Counted from the first letter of the stretch, positions 46,844 to 59,379 are shown. The stretch is 64,000 nt of DNA from Malus domestica (GCF_042453785.1 NC_091671.1:29169001-29233000), one strand, 5' to 3'. Program-made: numbers and translations. The notes: a model not told the origin generated them from the sequence alone.

Positions 46844-47186
46844 CAAGAACAAATGCTATTATAATATAACCAAGAAATAACCAATAAACGATCCACATAC
46901 AACTACAAAAGATTACAGCACAATTTGGGTTCAAAAAGTTTGGCCTAGCCAGTCTCAAGACGGAATTCTACTGTCCACAATAGATCAGTTTCCAACCAAA
47001 GGTCATTATTAGTTTAAAACATGTAGACCTATATAGCATAAAGAGCAAGATTTTGCAGCATAATTCGTGAGAAATAACAGGTCTGTGTGAGAATGGGCAA
47101 AGACATTTTCTCCCTACTCAAAAGAAACTGGATCAAGCTAAAGGAAAGACAACACACTTTCTCCTACTAAACAAACAAAGAGATAC

Positions 47187-47245
47187 AACAACAACAACAA
47201 CAAAGCATTTTCCCACTAAGTGGGGTCGGCTAAATGCTATGGTAC
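47187..47245 (-). mobile_element. Au-SINE 3' fragment
   Basis: On the minus strand it reads TAGCCGACCCCACTTAGTGG, 'gaaaatgctttg', then (TTG)n, the conserved 3' end of Au SINEs. The tRNA-like 5' part with A and B boxes is missing. Confidence 0.7.
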
Positions 47246-49179
47246 ATGATGAAATCGAAATATACTAGTTAATGCTATTGAGAAATTACTTCATTATAAT
47301 GATAAGTTACAACTACTATTTATATTTATAATTTAAAGAAGTCAAAATACAACTAAGGAAAGGTTCCATAGTATGAGAACGGTTCCATGTTCGAAAATGC
47401 ATAGTTATTCTATAATCATAGCAAAACCCTGCAAGCAAATGGTACACCACATATGGTTCTGTTTAGGCATACATTCATTGCATTGCATTGCATTGTTTGA
47501 AAAGAAACCGAATGAAAACCACAAACGAAAACACAACCATGACTCAAAGATTTAAATAAAAATTAATCCCTAAATTCTATTTGTATGTGACATGCTAATT
47601 TAAGATAAAACCGCTATCTAAGCTTATGTTTACTTCTAAAGTACATATTAGTTTTCCTTGCATCTGCTGCCGAAGACATTTTGATAGCTAAACAGTACAC
47701 AACTCATTAACATGACTTTACACTGGAAACTACGGTGTGCATCCATTTTCCAGGTACATTTATGTTTGTACCACAACTATATACTTCTACATTGGTGTAT
47801 CTGTAGTAGCTACAACAGTGACATATACTTACTGGGTGCTAGGGTTGAGGAAAAAGATGCAATCTAAGCTTGGCCATCACCATTAAAGATAGAGCTCGAC
47901 TGTGGGAGCAATGCTAGTTTTGTTCGCGGTAAACCAACAACACACACAGACCATAATAGACACATTTGGCAAAAGTGTAATCCTCACTATAATGGTGATC
48001 TGTTAGACAACTACCAAACCAAGTTTGCAGGAGAATTCAGAAACTCTCCATAACCAAGTTTCATGTAATGGTGGAATGAAGAATTCAGAAGAAAAAAAAA
48101 AGAAGACACATAGCATAAATGAAGAATTCAGAAAAAAAAAAAATATATATATATATAACACGATAGCAGAGAGAGAGATAAGATACAAGCACTGACCTGG
48201 AGGTTGGAGTTTCAAAAAAGACTGCGAGAGCTTGAAGAAGACGATGAAACTGCGTCGTAGAAGGGTGAGCTGAATCGCAAGAGACGCATGACAAATCAGA
48301 AGCACAGTTCACAGATCAGAAGCAGAGCAAAGCTTTATAAGAAATTATCCCTTACCTAAACCCAAATCAGATGCAGACCTTCTAAAAAAATGAATAGAGA
48401 AGTAATCAAGCTTCTCTCTTAATTTTTCTTGTTTCCTCCACAAACCCTAATTTTTTTCCCCAATTAATTTTTTCCCCACCCTTCATCCCCAGTTGTTCTT
48501 CCCGACACCCATACCCTCATCCCTTTGCTCTTCCCACCCCTTTTTCCCTTCAATCTCCCATCCCCAAATTGAAAAATCCAAACAAATAAATAACAAATTT
48601 TTACAAGAGAAGCTTACCAAAGGAACCTGGAGAAACCTGGAGAACGAGAGAACAAGAGAACGAGAGAGATCGCTGGTTTTTGGAATGAGAGAACGAGAGC
48701 GCTGAAGGCGAGAGGGAAAGGAGGGCAATTTTAGGTTATTGAAAAATTCATTAAACACACCATTGTTCACCCGTGTTTTCTAAAATAAGCTGTTTTTGGA
48801 AGCTGCTATTTGCAACTTCAGGTCAGCTTCAGGTTTTGGGCTTCTTTTCACCCCAAACTTTGAAATAAAGCTGCTTTTGAAAGTTTACCAAACACCAAAA
48901 ACCCTTCCAGCTTTTTTTCATACCAGTTTTTTTTTAATCACCTCAATCCCAAACTGCACCTTAGTCTGGTTGTTGAAGTAGAGGCGATACGGGATGCTAT
49001 GGTGGTTTGTGTGGAGGAGGGATATAAGAACGTGATCATTGAGATCAAGCATTCATGTGCTTAGTAAAGAGGTAGTAGCATTTGGGGTGACAATAATGAA
49101 ATTTTCCGGGTAAGTCGGCACAGCTCTTGCTTACTGTCTATATGTAATAGGGTCTGGTCAACTGCCCGGCCACCTCTTT

Positions 49180-50520
49180 AGCACATCTCTTGTCAACACT
49201 AGCACTTTTTAATAAATAATGTCATTCCCGACTCGCGAAGTGAAGCTCAATTTCTATTCATTAGTTTAGCGCTACAACTATATCTTTTCTTTTTCTTTCT
49301 CTCCTCTATAGAAAAAGAGGATGATACGTGGCGTGGTATACTTGATCATTTTGTCAACAAGACGTACACAAGTTGACATAGCTCCATATATATGTTCTTT
49401 TGAGCTTGAATTCATAAATAGAATGAAATAATGGTGAGCCTAGTGGAGCGACGAACTCGGCTCAAGGGTTTCTATACAAAGTTGTTCTCTTCTTCACTCA
49501 AGGGGGCAATGCACTCTTTGTATGGTACTTTATTCATTAAGAATGAATCTTTTTTTTTTAGAAGTTATACGGACTTTATAAAAGTAAATGCCACGTTCCG
49601 TGTGTCAGATATGGGGCGTTCTAATTGAAGGGTCATACTTCTCGTCTTGGTCCTATTAGGGTAAGGCCAATGCACCATCCAGCCGGTGTGGTGGCGAACA
49701 CGAAGTGCTGTAAGCTAAGCTATTCACCTTATAGACGGAGGAGATATAGAAAGTGTGCCGTGGGTGATTCATAAGATTATATAGTAACACCAGTATATTA
49801 TTTTATTTCACTTAGCTTGCCTCTCCCATGATTTTGTGGACCAACCAACCTCTCGCGAGTCTCTCTGCATTTTGGGAGCAGAGCATGCAGTATGCAGCGG
49901 CGGCCAGCGGGGGAAGGGGGTGAAGAAAGATAACTCTAGCAATATAGACCGAGCCTGCTTCCCATTCATTCTTTTATAAGGATGGTCTTCGGTTGGTCAA
50001 CAAGGCACATCCCTTTCGTTTGTGTAATAGAGGCATTGTAATGGGCGTACGGAAACAAAATCCAAGATGATGGTAAGGGACGGGGAGGCCCTCGAAACCA
50101 AACGAGACCAAAAGGAACATGGGAATTAGCACCATTCCTATGATTTGTCTCAAAAAGTCAATAAGCAGCCCTATCTCTATCTCGGTCTCGATTTAGCATC
50201 GTATATTAATCTAGAGAACATTTTTATTGATTTTAGTGCAGATTAAGGAACCCTTCCCCCATGCTTTGATTGCGGACGTAGGGGCTGCCCACTGCCGCCT
50301 CCCTTGGTTTTTGGTGGGAAGTACCCCAATTCTTTTTTACGAGCCTGCCGAATCCTGAAAAAGGGTTCTTGGGGAAGCGTGGTAGGGGAAGGTAGGGTAT
50401 ATCGCCGCCTGATAGAGGCAAACTCATCTACCTTGATATGTATGCTTCGTGGAGAGATAGAGAGACGTTGATGTGTCAATTGAATGCAATATTTTGTACA
50501 TTCTACAATTAGCTACACAA
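49180..50520. other. GC-richer stretch resembling plant mitochondrial DNA (possible NUMT)
   Basis: Base composition rises clearly above the flanks (e.g. 'ggggctgcccactgccgcct') and the style ('ccgactcgcgaagtgaagct', 'ccagccggtgtggtggcgaa') recalls non-coding plant mitochondrial DNA. A minus-strand frame of 78 codons (50243-50479) has no partner I can name. I do not recognise any mitochondrial gene, so this rests on composition and resemblance only. Confidence 0.35.
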
Positions 50521-51223
50521 ATGGAGTCCGTTGAGTTTTCTTATGTCCTCGTCGATGCAACGAGCGCTGCATTTAATGGCTTCTTTTGTAAGTCAAAATA
50601 TAAGTAGTCATAGATGAGGTTTGCTTTTCCCTGAATTTTTATTTAATATTATGGTGGATGATGTAAACATTTCATTACAAATTTAATAAAAAGCTCTGTC
50701 ATTTGACAAAAAAAACCTCAATTATTACTATCTATTAGAAAATTGACCCAGACCTTTTTTTTCTCCTATGGAGCCATGAGAAAGTCACTGGCGTCAGGTT
50801 AGTACGGTTCTCATGCTGCTGATTTGGCCCCGCACTGATTTAGGAGCTTCTTCTTTAGTATAGAATTCAAAATAACAACAAAAAATAAAGAAGCGGTTGG
50901 GTGAGAACAAGAAGCGGTCGTCGTCCAGCGGCCGAAAACTCCGAATATAGGCCTAGATCGTTTGTACACCGGCCGAGGAATCCCTTGTTCGGCATTTCTC
51001 TGAAGTTTTAGTGAATATGTGGACACAATGATAGTAATAAATAGATAAAGGAAATAGAGGCTCACCAAGAAAAAAATATTCCAAACTATGAAACATAAAA
51101 ATTATAAAAGAGAAAAACGAAAGAAAGAAAATTGAATGAATATACATCCCCAATTGCAGTGCAAAATTCCTCTCCCGGCATGGGCCTAGCAACACAAAGA
51201 CAGTCTGATGTAGGACCCTTCTG
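50521..51223. other. 3' flank of DUF3537 copy 2
   Basis: Non-coding. It should hold the 3' UTR of the minus-strand gene ending at 51224. I see no other feature. Confidence 0.4.
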
Positions 51224-54049
51224 TTAAGAAATTCCGACGGTCTTTCCCAATAACCAGAGAACCAATGATAACTCCAGCATAAATATGGTATGAAGTGTAG
51301 TCCGGTCCAGTGTAAACCCAAAAATTGTGATTCCCGCTCTATTATTCTCAAAATATGTAACTGCACAAGAAATATACACGAATACAAATGTCAACACCAC
51401 GATTGATACATGTTTCAGTAATGTCACACGGATAAACGAGTTGTGTGTTTGTTCTATGTCACACATGTAAAAGTTATGTTGTGTTCTAGTTGAGAGATTC
51501 GACGTATGATTGTATCGTGTTTATGTTGATCCTAGTCACGTTTGAGTGTACCATCAATATGACACAATCATGAAGTTTTTAAATGTGTGTAAACCGATTT
51601 GATGCATTGAAGTAACTGGCTTACCGAGAGCTTGTCTTTTTTGGAAAGAGATGGTACTATATGCATATGACGGGATCAGCTTGGTGTTGTCCAATTCATC
51701 TTCATCGGCATCACCCTCCTCACTGTCTGATTCTCCACGTTCAGTACCAACGGCCTCAGCCAGCACTCGGCCGCTGGTAATCTCAGCTGCCGCTGCATCG
51801 AACGAGTCTAGTGTGGCGCAGACGTGCCACTTGGCTGCGAGACATGTGACGGCCTGCGCCTTGTGAGTGATTTTGGTTGCGCTGCGTAGTAGGATCAAGA
51901 GGCTGGTAACCAATGTTATGGAGCATAACTGTACCAAAACCAAATCAGAATATAAGCTTGATTTCAGTTTAAGGAAAGTTGTATAACAAATATTCCTGAA
52001 GGGAGTGTGAGGACAAGACACTTCAACTATATAACAAATATTTCTCTAGTTTTGGGGTCGATTAAGGGAGTATGAGGATGAGACACATCAACTCTATAAC
52101 AGACACAAAACTCGCTCATATTCTATAAAAGGTGAACAACACCTATATTAAATAATAAATGAACAAACTTGTACCAACTAGCTATTGGTCTAGCAATACT
52201 TTCTTTTTCCAATGTTGGAAGATTTCAAGTTCAAATTTCTCGACTCGTAGATAAAAGACAAAATAGTTATATTAGTAAAACATATATCAATCAGAAAACA
52301 TTAAAAGCGATATATAACATACCACAAGTTCACCAGCTCTGTAAACATCGAGATTTTCCTTGGCGCTTGACTTGGTAGTGATGAGCAACAAAGCAAACTG
52401 GCTCCCTGTGACCAAAATGAGAGACCATAATATGAACGCACGGCACCTGTGGCTTATGATCCTCAGATGCCTTCTGATCCTAAGGTGCTCAGACAACACT
52501 GATCCAACATCAGAGTCCACTTCAAACATTGTTGCAAAGTCTTGTAGCCGTAGGATTTGGAGGTAGCAGATCAGACGGAACAGAACGCAGACGAGGAAAA
52601 TCATGGTGGTCCGGTAGAGCCACGAGCACAACTCCATGACGCAGACTACCGCGGCACTCGCGTATACACTACCCAGAAAAGGAATTTGTGTGGCTTCAGA
52701 TGCGTACCACCATATCTTGTACACACTTTCAATGGCAAAGATTGGAATGACAAAGAAGCATAAAAGTTGCAATGATCTCTACAAGAAAATTACCACACCC
52801 TATATAAGTCCAAGAAATTAAATTGAGCCATTTCGTTTGATAAATTTGTTCATTGTCGAATTATGTTATAAAATGATATATAAAGAGCGTTGATAATTAT
52901 TTCGTTTTCAATTTCTGTTTTCACTTTTCTTTAAAACTCAAAATTGAAAACCCGTTTGGTAACTATTTCAATTTTCAAAAGATTAAAATTGAATACCAAA
53001 AGTTAAAAAAATGAAACTACTTTCTTGAGTTTTCAAAATGGGTAGTGATAATATCTACGCACCAATTTTTACTTTTCACATACCCTTCTCAATTTCCAAC
53101 CATCGGATTGCATGAATTGTAGAAGATCAGTGGCAAAAAATAGCAAGGGTATGTGGGAGGGAGTGTGTGAGTAGCACTATCCTTCAAATTTAGCTTTCAA
53201 TTTTTAGTTTTTCATTTTCATTTTCTTTCTTGAAACCTGAAGATGGTTACAAAACGGGCTTTCAATTTAAAAAAAAAAATTAAAAATTAAAAAAAAAAAC
53301 TAAATAGTTATCAAACATCCTTAAGTATTTCGTTTATTTAAGTGTGCTACAACTCTTAACAGCTCGCATAAGCAAGAAAAACGGCACAGTGGTTAAAAAA
53401 CACAACATATAATAAAGGGTAATGTAAGGACAACCAATTATTTAAACTAAATTTACTAAATCGTATAACGTGTTTGTTGATGATTAGATTATTACTGAAA
53501 TGTTTATTTCCTATTAGCGACACATCATGATTTGTAAATTTTGATCTAAAAAGTTGGTTTACCTGACATTAATCAATAATAAATTAAAACAAAAAAATAA
53601 TTAATAATGTAGAAAATGAAGCTTGTAAAACTTACATTGAGCTGTGCTGTGTACCCCTTCCTTACCGTCTCGCTCTCATCATAAAGCTTATCAAAAAACA
53701 AGAACCTTCGCAATCCGAACTTCTTGACAAACCTTGAGAGGCAAACAAAGGACAAGCTCGCAACACTGCTCAATGACAATTGCACCACACTATCGTACGG
53801 CCTCTTGTGCTTGCTATCGCAGGCTGCACAACCGAACAGAAAATGGGACATGGCCGGGACAACAATCCCGAACAAGATGAACATGAACCAAGAAAGGCAT
53901 GCCCTCCAAACACTGGATTGGTCCACGCACATCCATCGTAAGTATGACCTAAAGCTATGCAGTTCATCTCGTGCGTGTGAGACGCAGCGTCGGAACTTGT
54001 TCTTCGATCTGTTTAACAAGGCCTCATCGACCACGGTGTCGTCTTCCAT
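51224..54049 (-). CDS. DUF3537 / gustatory-receptor-like membrane protein, copy 2
   Basis: Exons 54049-53636, 52778-52323, 51928-51625 and 51360-51224 join to 437 codons (436 aa). Exon 2 (456 nt) and exon 4 (137 nt) are the same length as in copy 1, and all phases agree. It has the family's membrane segments (WFMFILFGIVVPAMSHFLF; YRTTMIFLVCVLFRLICYL) and the C-terminal GITIFGFTLDRTTLHTIF. Differences from copy 1 lie mainly in the N-terminus (MEDDTVVDEALLNRSKNKF) and the acidic loop (RGESDSEEGDADEDELDN). I chose the ATG at 54049 because it aligns with copy 1. The open frame runs upstream to 54415, but that part is AT-rich and lacks family similarity. Both copies look functional. Confidence 0.9.
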
Positions 54050-55399
54050 GCGATGTCGAGTAAGTTCTTCAACGTGTTTGATTTGGTTTGAATGAATGTG
54101 TGTGAGTTTGAGAAAGGAGGGGGGCAGAAAATAACAGGGAGGGTGCGACAGAACATTTGTGTAAATAAATTTGTCATCTTTGGTTTTCAATTTGTTGGTT
54201 AATTTGTTAAGTTCGAGTTGTTTCGGGAGTTTTAAGTTATAAATAGAAACTATAAAGTGCTGCAGAGGAATGTAGAATATATATAGTACTAGTCTAGAAG
54301 GATTACGGTACAATGTAAACCCTAATAAAACCCTAATGGGGAAAAAGAATAATTGTTCCTTATTCTTTGATTTGTATAAACGAAAGGCAGCTCTGTTGTT
54401 CAATGGTCCATTCATCTAAACTACCTATTAACAAAACCGTCCTTGTAAACCAAAAGAGAGTTGAAAAGACAAGTTAGTTTTCGATCACAAAATAATTTCA
54501 TGGGCAATAATGTAATTTCCTACAAACCAAGTTTTATTTTTTTATTTTAAACATCATCCACATGTAATCCTAACATATCTTGAATATTAAAAAATAAAAA
54601 TTTCTCTTCCTACTCCCACGTTCTCTCTCTCATTTCCATCTTAAAAACAAAGATAAAAAATGTTCACACACACAGCGTGTTAAAATACGCTAGTATAAAT
54701 TAAGGTATAATAAACTAAGGGGTTAATCACCAAAAGAACATGGACAATTTTTTGTTGAAAGGGAAACGAACATTTCATTAGGGGGAAAATTAGTGTTCGG
54801 TTAAAAAAAGAGGTTTATGATAACACGTGGAGAAATTTTTGAGTCCGGAATCCCGACCAACACAACCAGAGGCATGAAAATACACTTTGGTCCCACCCCC
54901 CTCTGTTTTGCACTACCCTATTTGATGAGCCTAGTCCAGAGCGCCGGACATGAGAGAGTCGTGTCTTGGCATCTAATTTTGAACATCTCCCCAACCATGG
55001 AGGCTGTAATTTTCCATGCTTGAAAATGACTCCAATTACAATCGGATCCAACCACTATCAAATACACATCGATGCATTCAATCCGACAATCCGTATTATG
55101 GTCAACGCATTCAATCCGACAATCCGAACAACGATAGTATGATTAGCAATGGATTTAAATTTGATCGAGGTGAAACCCAATCTGACCCAATCTAGTCCAT
55201 TTACCATCCTACATCATGCAACATCATCCAAACCATTCATCACAACATAGTTATATCATACAAATACATTAAATACTTTATAAAAACCAAAAAACAAACC
55301 CGAAATTTGAACTTCAAAGGTCTCAAGAAGACACGACGACGACGATGCAAAAGAAAGAGAAAAATTCATCAAAAGTAAAGTTACATACTGCGAGGCGAC
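54050..55399. other. Intergenic region between DUF3537 copy 2 and NACA
   Basis: It holds the promoter and 5' UTR of DUF3537 copy 2 ('tataaatagaaactataaag' near 54238 may include a TATA-like element on the other strand) and the 3' UTR of NACA. About 54700-54800 has no recognisable feature. Confidence 0.4.
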
Positions 55400-57862
55400 T
55401 CAGTTTGTTAATTCCATAATGGCAGAAACAATGTCACCGTTTGCTGCTTTGAGTGCCTTAACTGCCCTTGATCTTGAAACCCCAGCTTGAGTCATCACCA
55501 ACTCAATGTCCTTGGGTTCCACACCAGTTTCGTCTACATCTTCATCGTCTTGAGCCAAAGTTGATGGCTCAGGGTTTGCTGTCACAGCACTTACATTAGG
55601 AGCCTTGAACTGCTCCGCAGCCTGAGTTTGAAGTTGTGAGCTCAAGTCCTCAATCTTTGCTTCCCCAAAAATGACATATGTGTCGGATGCGGGGCTCTTA
55701 AAAACATCTGGCTTTGAGATGACGAAGAGAATCTGAAATAACAACCCTTACTAGATGAATTCCATAAATCAATCTCATGGAAGCTGACACAAAATGCGTG
55801 ATAGCAATAAAATAATAAAAAAGCAACAAATCAACACTTACATTCTTGCTCTTCTTGACAGTCACACGGCTGACACCTGGAATTCCTTTCATTCCAAGTT
55901 TCAACATCGCTTTGCGACTCTTCTTTTCACTTCTGCTCTGCTTAGACCTACCAGTTGCATCTCCTTGTCCTGCCACAGTGGCATTTTGACAACAAATTAC
56001 ACCAGTGATGAGCAAAATAGAATGGCTATACAATAACGTACAACTTCCCGATTACTACCCACAATTTATATATAGCAGGAGGGGTAAGCCAAAATTATTT
56101 TATCAAGGTGGGCTTAACGGCAAAACAAAAGAATTCAGTTAAAAAGTTCTACTAAAATTGTCTCAGTATCTCATCTCTAACTTTTGACATTTTCAGCCAC
56201 AAAACCAGACAATATATAGGCATATTGCTTCCCAGAAGGCACCAGAAAGAGAGACAAATGAGCTAAACTAAGAAGACAAAAGCACTGCATAATAAATTGA
56301 AGACAGAAACACCACCTTTTTCCTATGCCTTTTACGTCAGTCTAGAGATGGCATTCACTACGATATTCAACCAAACTATATGCTTGAAAGAGCGGGAGCA
56401 TTTGAGGGGAAAATCATAAAACAGTTTAGCATCACATTTAAGTCTTCACAGTGCAATTTACCTTCAACATCTTCATCTTGGTCATCATCTTCATCATCAT
56501 CGTCGTCATCGTCATCTTCGTCCTCGACTATTGGCTCATCATCCTACAACCATTTCACTCAAAAATTCATGCCCCATAAAAGAAAAAGGTGAAGCATCTT
56601 GAAGAATTTACTCACTATCCTCCACAAGTAAACATCAACTCACATGTAAGGAACAAATCATATTAAGGAAGGGCATAGCCTACGCACTTCCATTATATTG
56701 TGCATAAACTTGACAAAGTATGCAAACAAGTTAAAGATAGAACATTATGAACCTCCAAAGACTTGCCACATTCTTTCTCCACTAACCTCTAGTAGATAGG
56801 AAAATCAACTTAGATTAGTGAGTTGTTATGATATGTTTTGCAGTTCAGGATTGATTCCATAGTAGCAGGGCCCAAATTAAGTCAACATATTTGGTACTAA
56901 GTTACCAACCCAGCCAAAAGGTGACAATGCAAAATAAACACATCTAATTAAATGTAACCAAAAAACATCCTATATGCTTGAGGGCATGAGGCATGAACTA
57001 AAGTAAAATACTCCCATTAAGGGAATTAAGGCAAAGACGTAACAATGTCAAATGAGTGATCAAAGTTCAAAAAAGAGTAATGATGAAAGATTGTTTGATA
57101 TGGTATCTGGTATCAGGATCATCCACACAAATTGATGAGATAGATATAGAAATACCGATTTGCAAGTGATCCAATAGGATAAAAACAGAATGATTACCAG
57201 GTTGGTACAAACTTAATGACAGGTGCAGAAATTAAAACAACGAAGAACCTTAAGAAAGAAATTCGGGTCAACTGCACCGATCAAACTGGTTCAATCTATA
57301 GCCAAAAACAAGTGTTGCAGTATTCCACCTGGGTATACCGCTCATTTAAGATGATATGAGAATTATCTGAAATACAAATAAATGAATAAAAAAACAAACC
57401 GTTGCCATCGCCAGCCAAACCAATATAGAAAGAATGACAAAGTTGATTTCTCCAATATTGTAAAGAAAGGTTTCCATTTAACCTAATAGCTACTAAATAA
57501 CCAACAGAAGCAAAGTAAACTGGATATGACTCCATTAAAGATAGACACCATACTAAGTTTAAAAGGCTGACAACAAAATAGCCTTCATAAAAGCTAAACC
57601 CTTCTTGGGGTTACAGCTGACTTCACTTGGTAGATATCTATTTCACATTTGTTGGTCACTGGATACAAAAAATCAAACAGCATCCCAGCTAAAAAGCAAA
57701 CACGCAACAAATAAAATCACACTTCAACCGTTAAATCTTTCCAATTTAACCTAATGCATAAGGCAAATAAGAAAAATATCACATAAAACATGCCTCTACT
57801 CAATTGAAACAGTTGGTAAACTGCGCACGAACCCCATTAAAAACAACGAGAAATGAATATAC

Positions 57863-57898
<36 letters not shown>

Positions 57899-57999
57899 GC
57901 GTGCGTGCGTGTGTGTTTGTAGAGAGAGAGAGAGATTACATGAACTTTTTGCTGTTCGAGTTGGGCAGCAAGGAGCTCTTCTTGAGTTTGGGCAGTCAT
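55400..57999 (-). CDS. NACA: Nascent polypeptide-associated complex subunit alpha, 4 coding exons
   Basis: Exons 57999-57940, 56543-56462, 55969-55842 and 55732-55400 join to 201 codons (200 aa), the usual plant length. It starts [20 protein letters not shown]. Exon 2 is a strongly acidic run (mostly D and E, GAT/GAC/GAA codons). The NAC domain includes [40 protein letters not shown] and [19 protein letters not shown] domain closes it ([38 protein letters not shown]). With the beta subunit it binds nascent chains at the ribosome exit and prevents wrong targeting. A 5' UTR intron is likely: donor AAG/GTAACTC near 58590, acceptor TGACAG just before the ATG. 'NAC' here is unrelated to the NAC transcription-factor relics of this window. 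Confidence 0.95.
57870..57918. repeat. (GT)n microsatellite in NACA intron 1
   Basis: A (TG)n/(GT)n run with a few C interruptions, followed by (GA)n, just inside the first coding intron of NACA. It is likely to vary in length. Confidence 0.9.
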
Positions 58000-58454
58000 G
58001 CTGTCACAATTTGATAATAAAATTTTAAAATGTGTAATTCCAGTAGAGAATTATTCTTATTCAGATCAAACAAAAAAAAGGGATGAATTTATAAGATCAA
58101 TTAAAAATTTTAAATTGAAAACCATTCAAATTAAGTCCTCAAATTTCAGTGGAGAAACAGAAATTAGAATTCTAATCTACCAAACCTTTTCTATTCTAAT
58201 CTATACATTAAGATAATCGATTCGGCACTTAACTTCATGTTATATAAATACATGAATACTGGAGTTGCAAAGTTTCGAAATGACAGAAATTCCCAATTTG
58301 AATGTAGAAACATAAATTAAATATAAACCCTAATTCGAATTAAAGCCAACATTCTGCAATCAATTAAACAATTCATGTAAAACAATAGATTTAATCAGAT
58401 TCACTAAACAAATCAAGGAAGATAAGAAATGAATTTGCAAAAAGAAACGATACA

Positions 58455-58525
58455 CTGAGAGAGAGAGAGACAGAGAGCGGTAGAGAGGGAGGGAGGGAGG
58501 GAAGGAGAAACAGAGAGCGGGAGAT

Positions 58526-58584
<59 letters not shown>

Positions 58585-58590
58585 AGTTAC
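58455..58590. repeat. (GA)n / (CT)n tract in the NACA 5' UTR intron
   Basis: On the gene's strand this is a long CT-rich tract next to the predicted 5' UTR intron donor. Such tracts are common near plant transcription starts. It is a microsatellite. Confidence 0.85.
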
Positions 58591-58693
58591 CTTGGAGTTG
58601 GGGCAGATGAAGTAGAAGCGTAAAGGGGAAGAGGAAGGAGGAGCCAAAGCAGCTGCGCAACACGAACGAAGTTTTCAGGGTTGAGCGTGTTTT

Positions 58694-58702
58694 TTAGGGT
58701 TT
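58694..58702 (-). promoter_or_regulatory. Telo-box AAACCCTAA upstream of NACA
   Basis: AAACCCTAA on the minus strand lies about 100 bp upstream of the predicted 5' UTR donor. Telo-boxes are frequent near the starts of plant ribosomal-protein and translation genes, which fits NACA. It may be in the promoter or the 5' UTR. Confidence 0.55.
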
Positions 58703-59379
58703 AGCGATTCAGATCTCACCCTGCACCGTTTAGTCCTGACCGTTCACGCTGATCGTGCGGCCAGGAATCCATTTTATATTTTTCCTTTTCTTTATTATTT
58801 TCATGTCAGTCTATTGTAAGTATAGTATAAAATATCGATAATATCAGAAATATTGGTAGTTCAAAAACATGGAAATTTGGATGGAAATATCGGGATATTA
58901 TCGATATCGATAAAAATTGAATAAAAACCATGGAAATTGTAAAAAAAAAATTGGAAATTTTTATTGAAACTTTGGAGAATGTTTATTTAGTCAATTATCT
59001 ATTAATTTATCAAAAAAATTAGAAGGAAATGCATTACATGGATTTAACTGATTTAAGTTGATTATACAGCGAGTTGGCAAACACTGTGAGTGTAGAAAAT
59101 ATGTAGTAATTAATGAAAAAAAAGATTAAACACACCATAATCATTTATATATAATGATTTACTACAATATTTTACACTTTATACATTGCATGGTAAGATA
59201 CATGAGTGATTTAGTACCACATAAAGTTCCTATGAGGTTCAAAATTTTCACTATCTTCATCATCTCTATGTGTAGAGTAAGTTTATTGTGAAGAGTAGTC
59301 ATAAAATGATAAATCTCCAAAATAGTTTTGCATGTAATTGTTAACATGTCACTCATATAAATATAAATATTTTAGCATA

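Larger units (their letters stand above)
43853..48960 (-). mobile_element. PIF/Harbinger transposon, full length, 5.1 kb, coding capacity decayed
   Basis: It is flanked by TTA on both sides (43850-43852 and 48961-48963). Ends are GGGCTGGTTTGGTATTG and, reversed, GGTGCAGTTTGGGATTG (12 of 17). It carries both genes of the superfamily on the minus strand: a DDE transposase (about 44262-45567) and a Myb/SANT-like ORF1 (about 45790-46765). Both have disabling changes. Within the 5' part are an (AT)n microsatellite (about 46789-46838), an Au-SINE tail (about 47187-47245) and (CATTG)n near 47475. Confidence 0.92.
43795..49160 (+). pseudogene. RNase H (RVT_3) fragment, split by the Harbinger element
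   Basis: Reading 43795-43852 straight into 48964 onward restores one frame across the insertion: GGLLAAFSLV, then VEVEAIRDAMVVCVEEGYKN and VIIEIKHSC, the glutamate and second aspartate-region part of RVT_3 RNase H (the aspartate position is K here, so probably inactive). Stops follow. It is a short LINE-derived relic that served as the target. Confidence 0.6.

Noticed and set aside
46692-46958. An open frame with an (IY)n run
   Set aside because: Artefact of the (AT)n microsatellite.
54050-54415. An N-terminal extension of about 122 aa upstream of the DUF3537 copy 2 start
   Set aside because: The frame is open, but the sequence is AT-rich, shows no similarity to copy 1, and the ATG at 54049 aligns with the start of copy 1.
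57796-58028. Frames rich in VC or HT repeats
   Set aside because: Artefact of the (GT)n microsatellite in NACA intron 1.
58360-58663. Two 90-95 codon Ser/Leu-rich frames upstream of NACA
   Set aside because: They are translations of the (GA)n/(CT)n tract.
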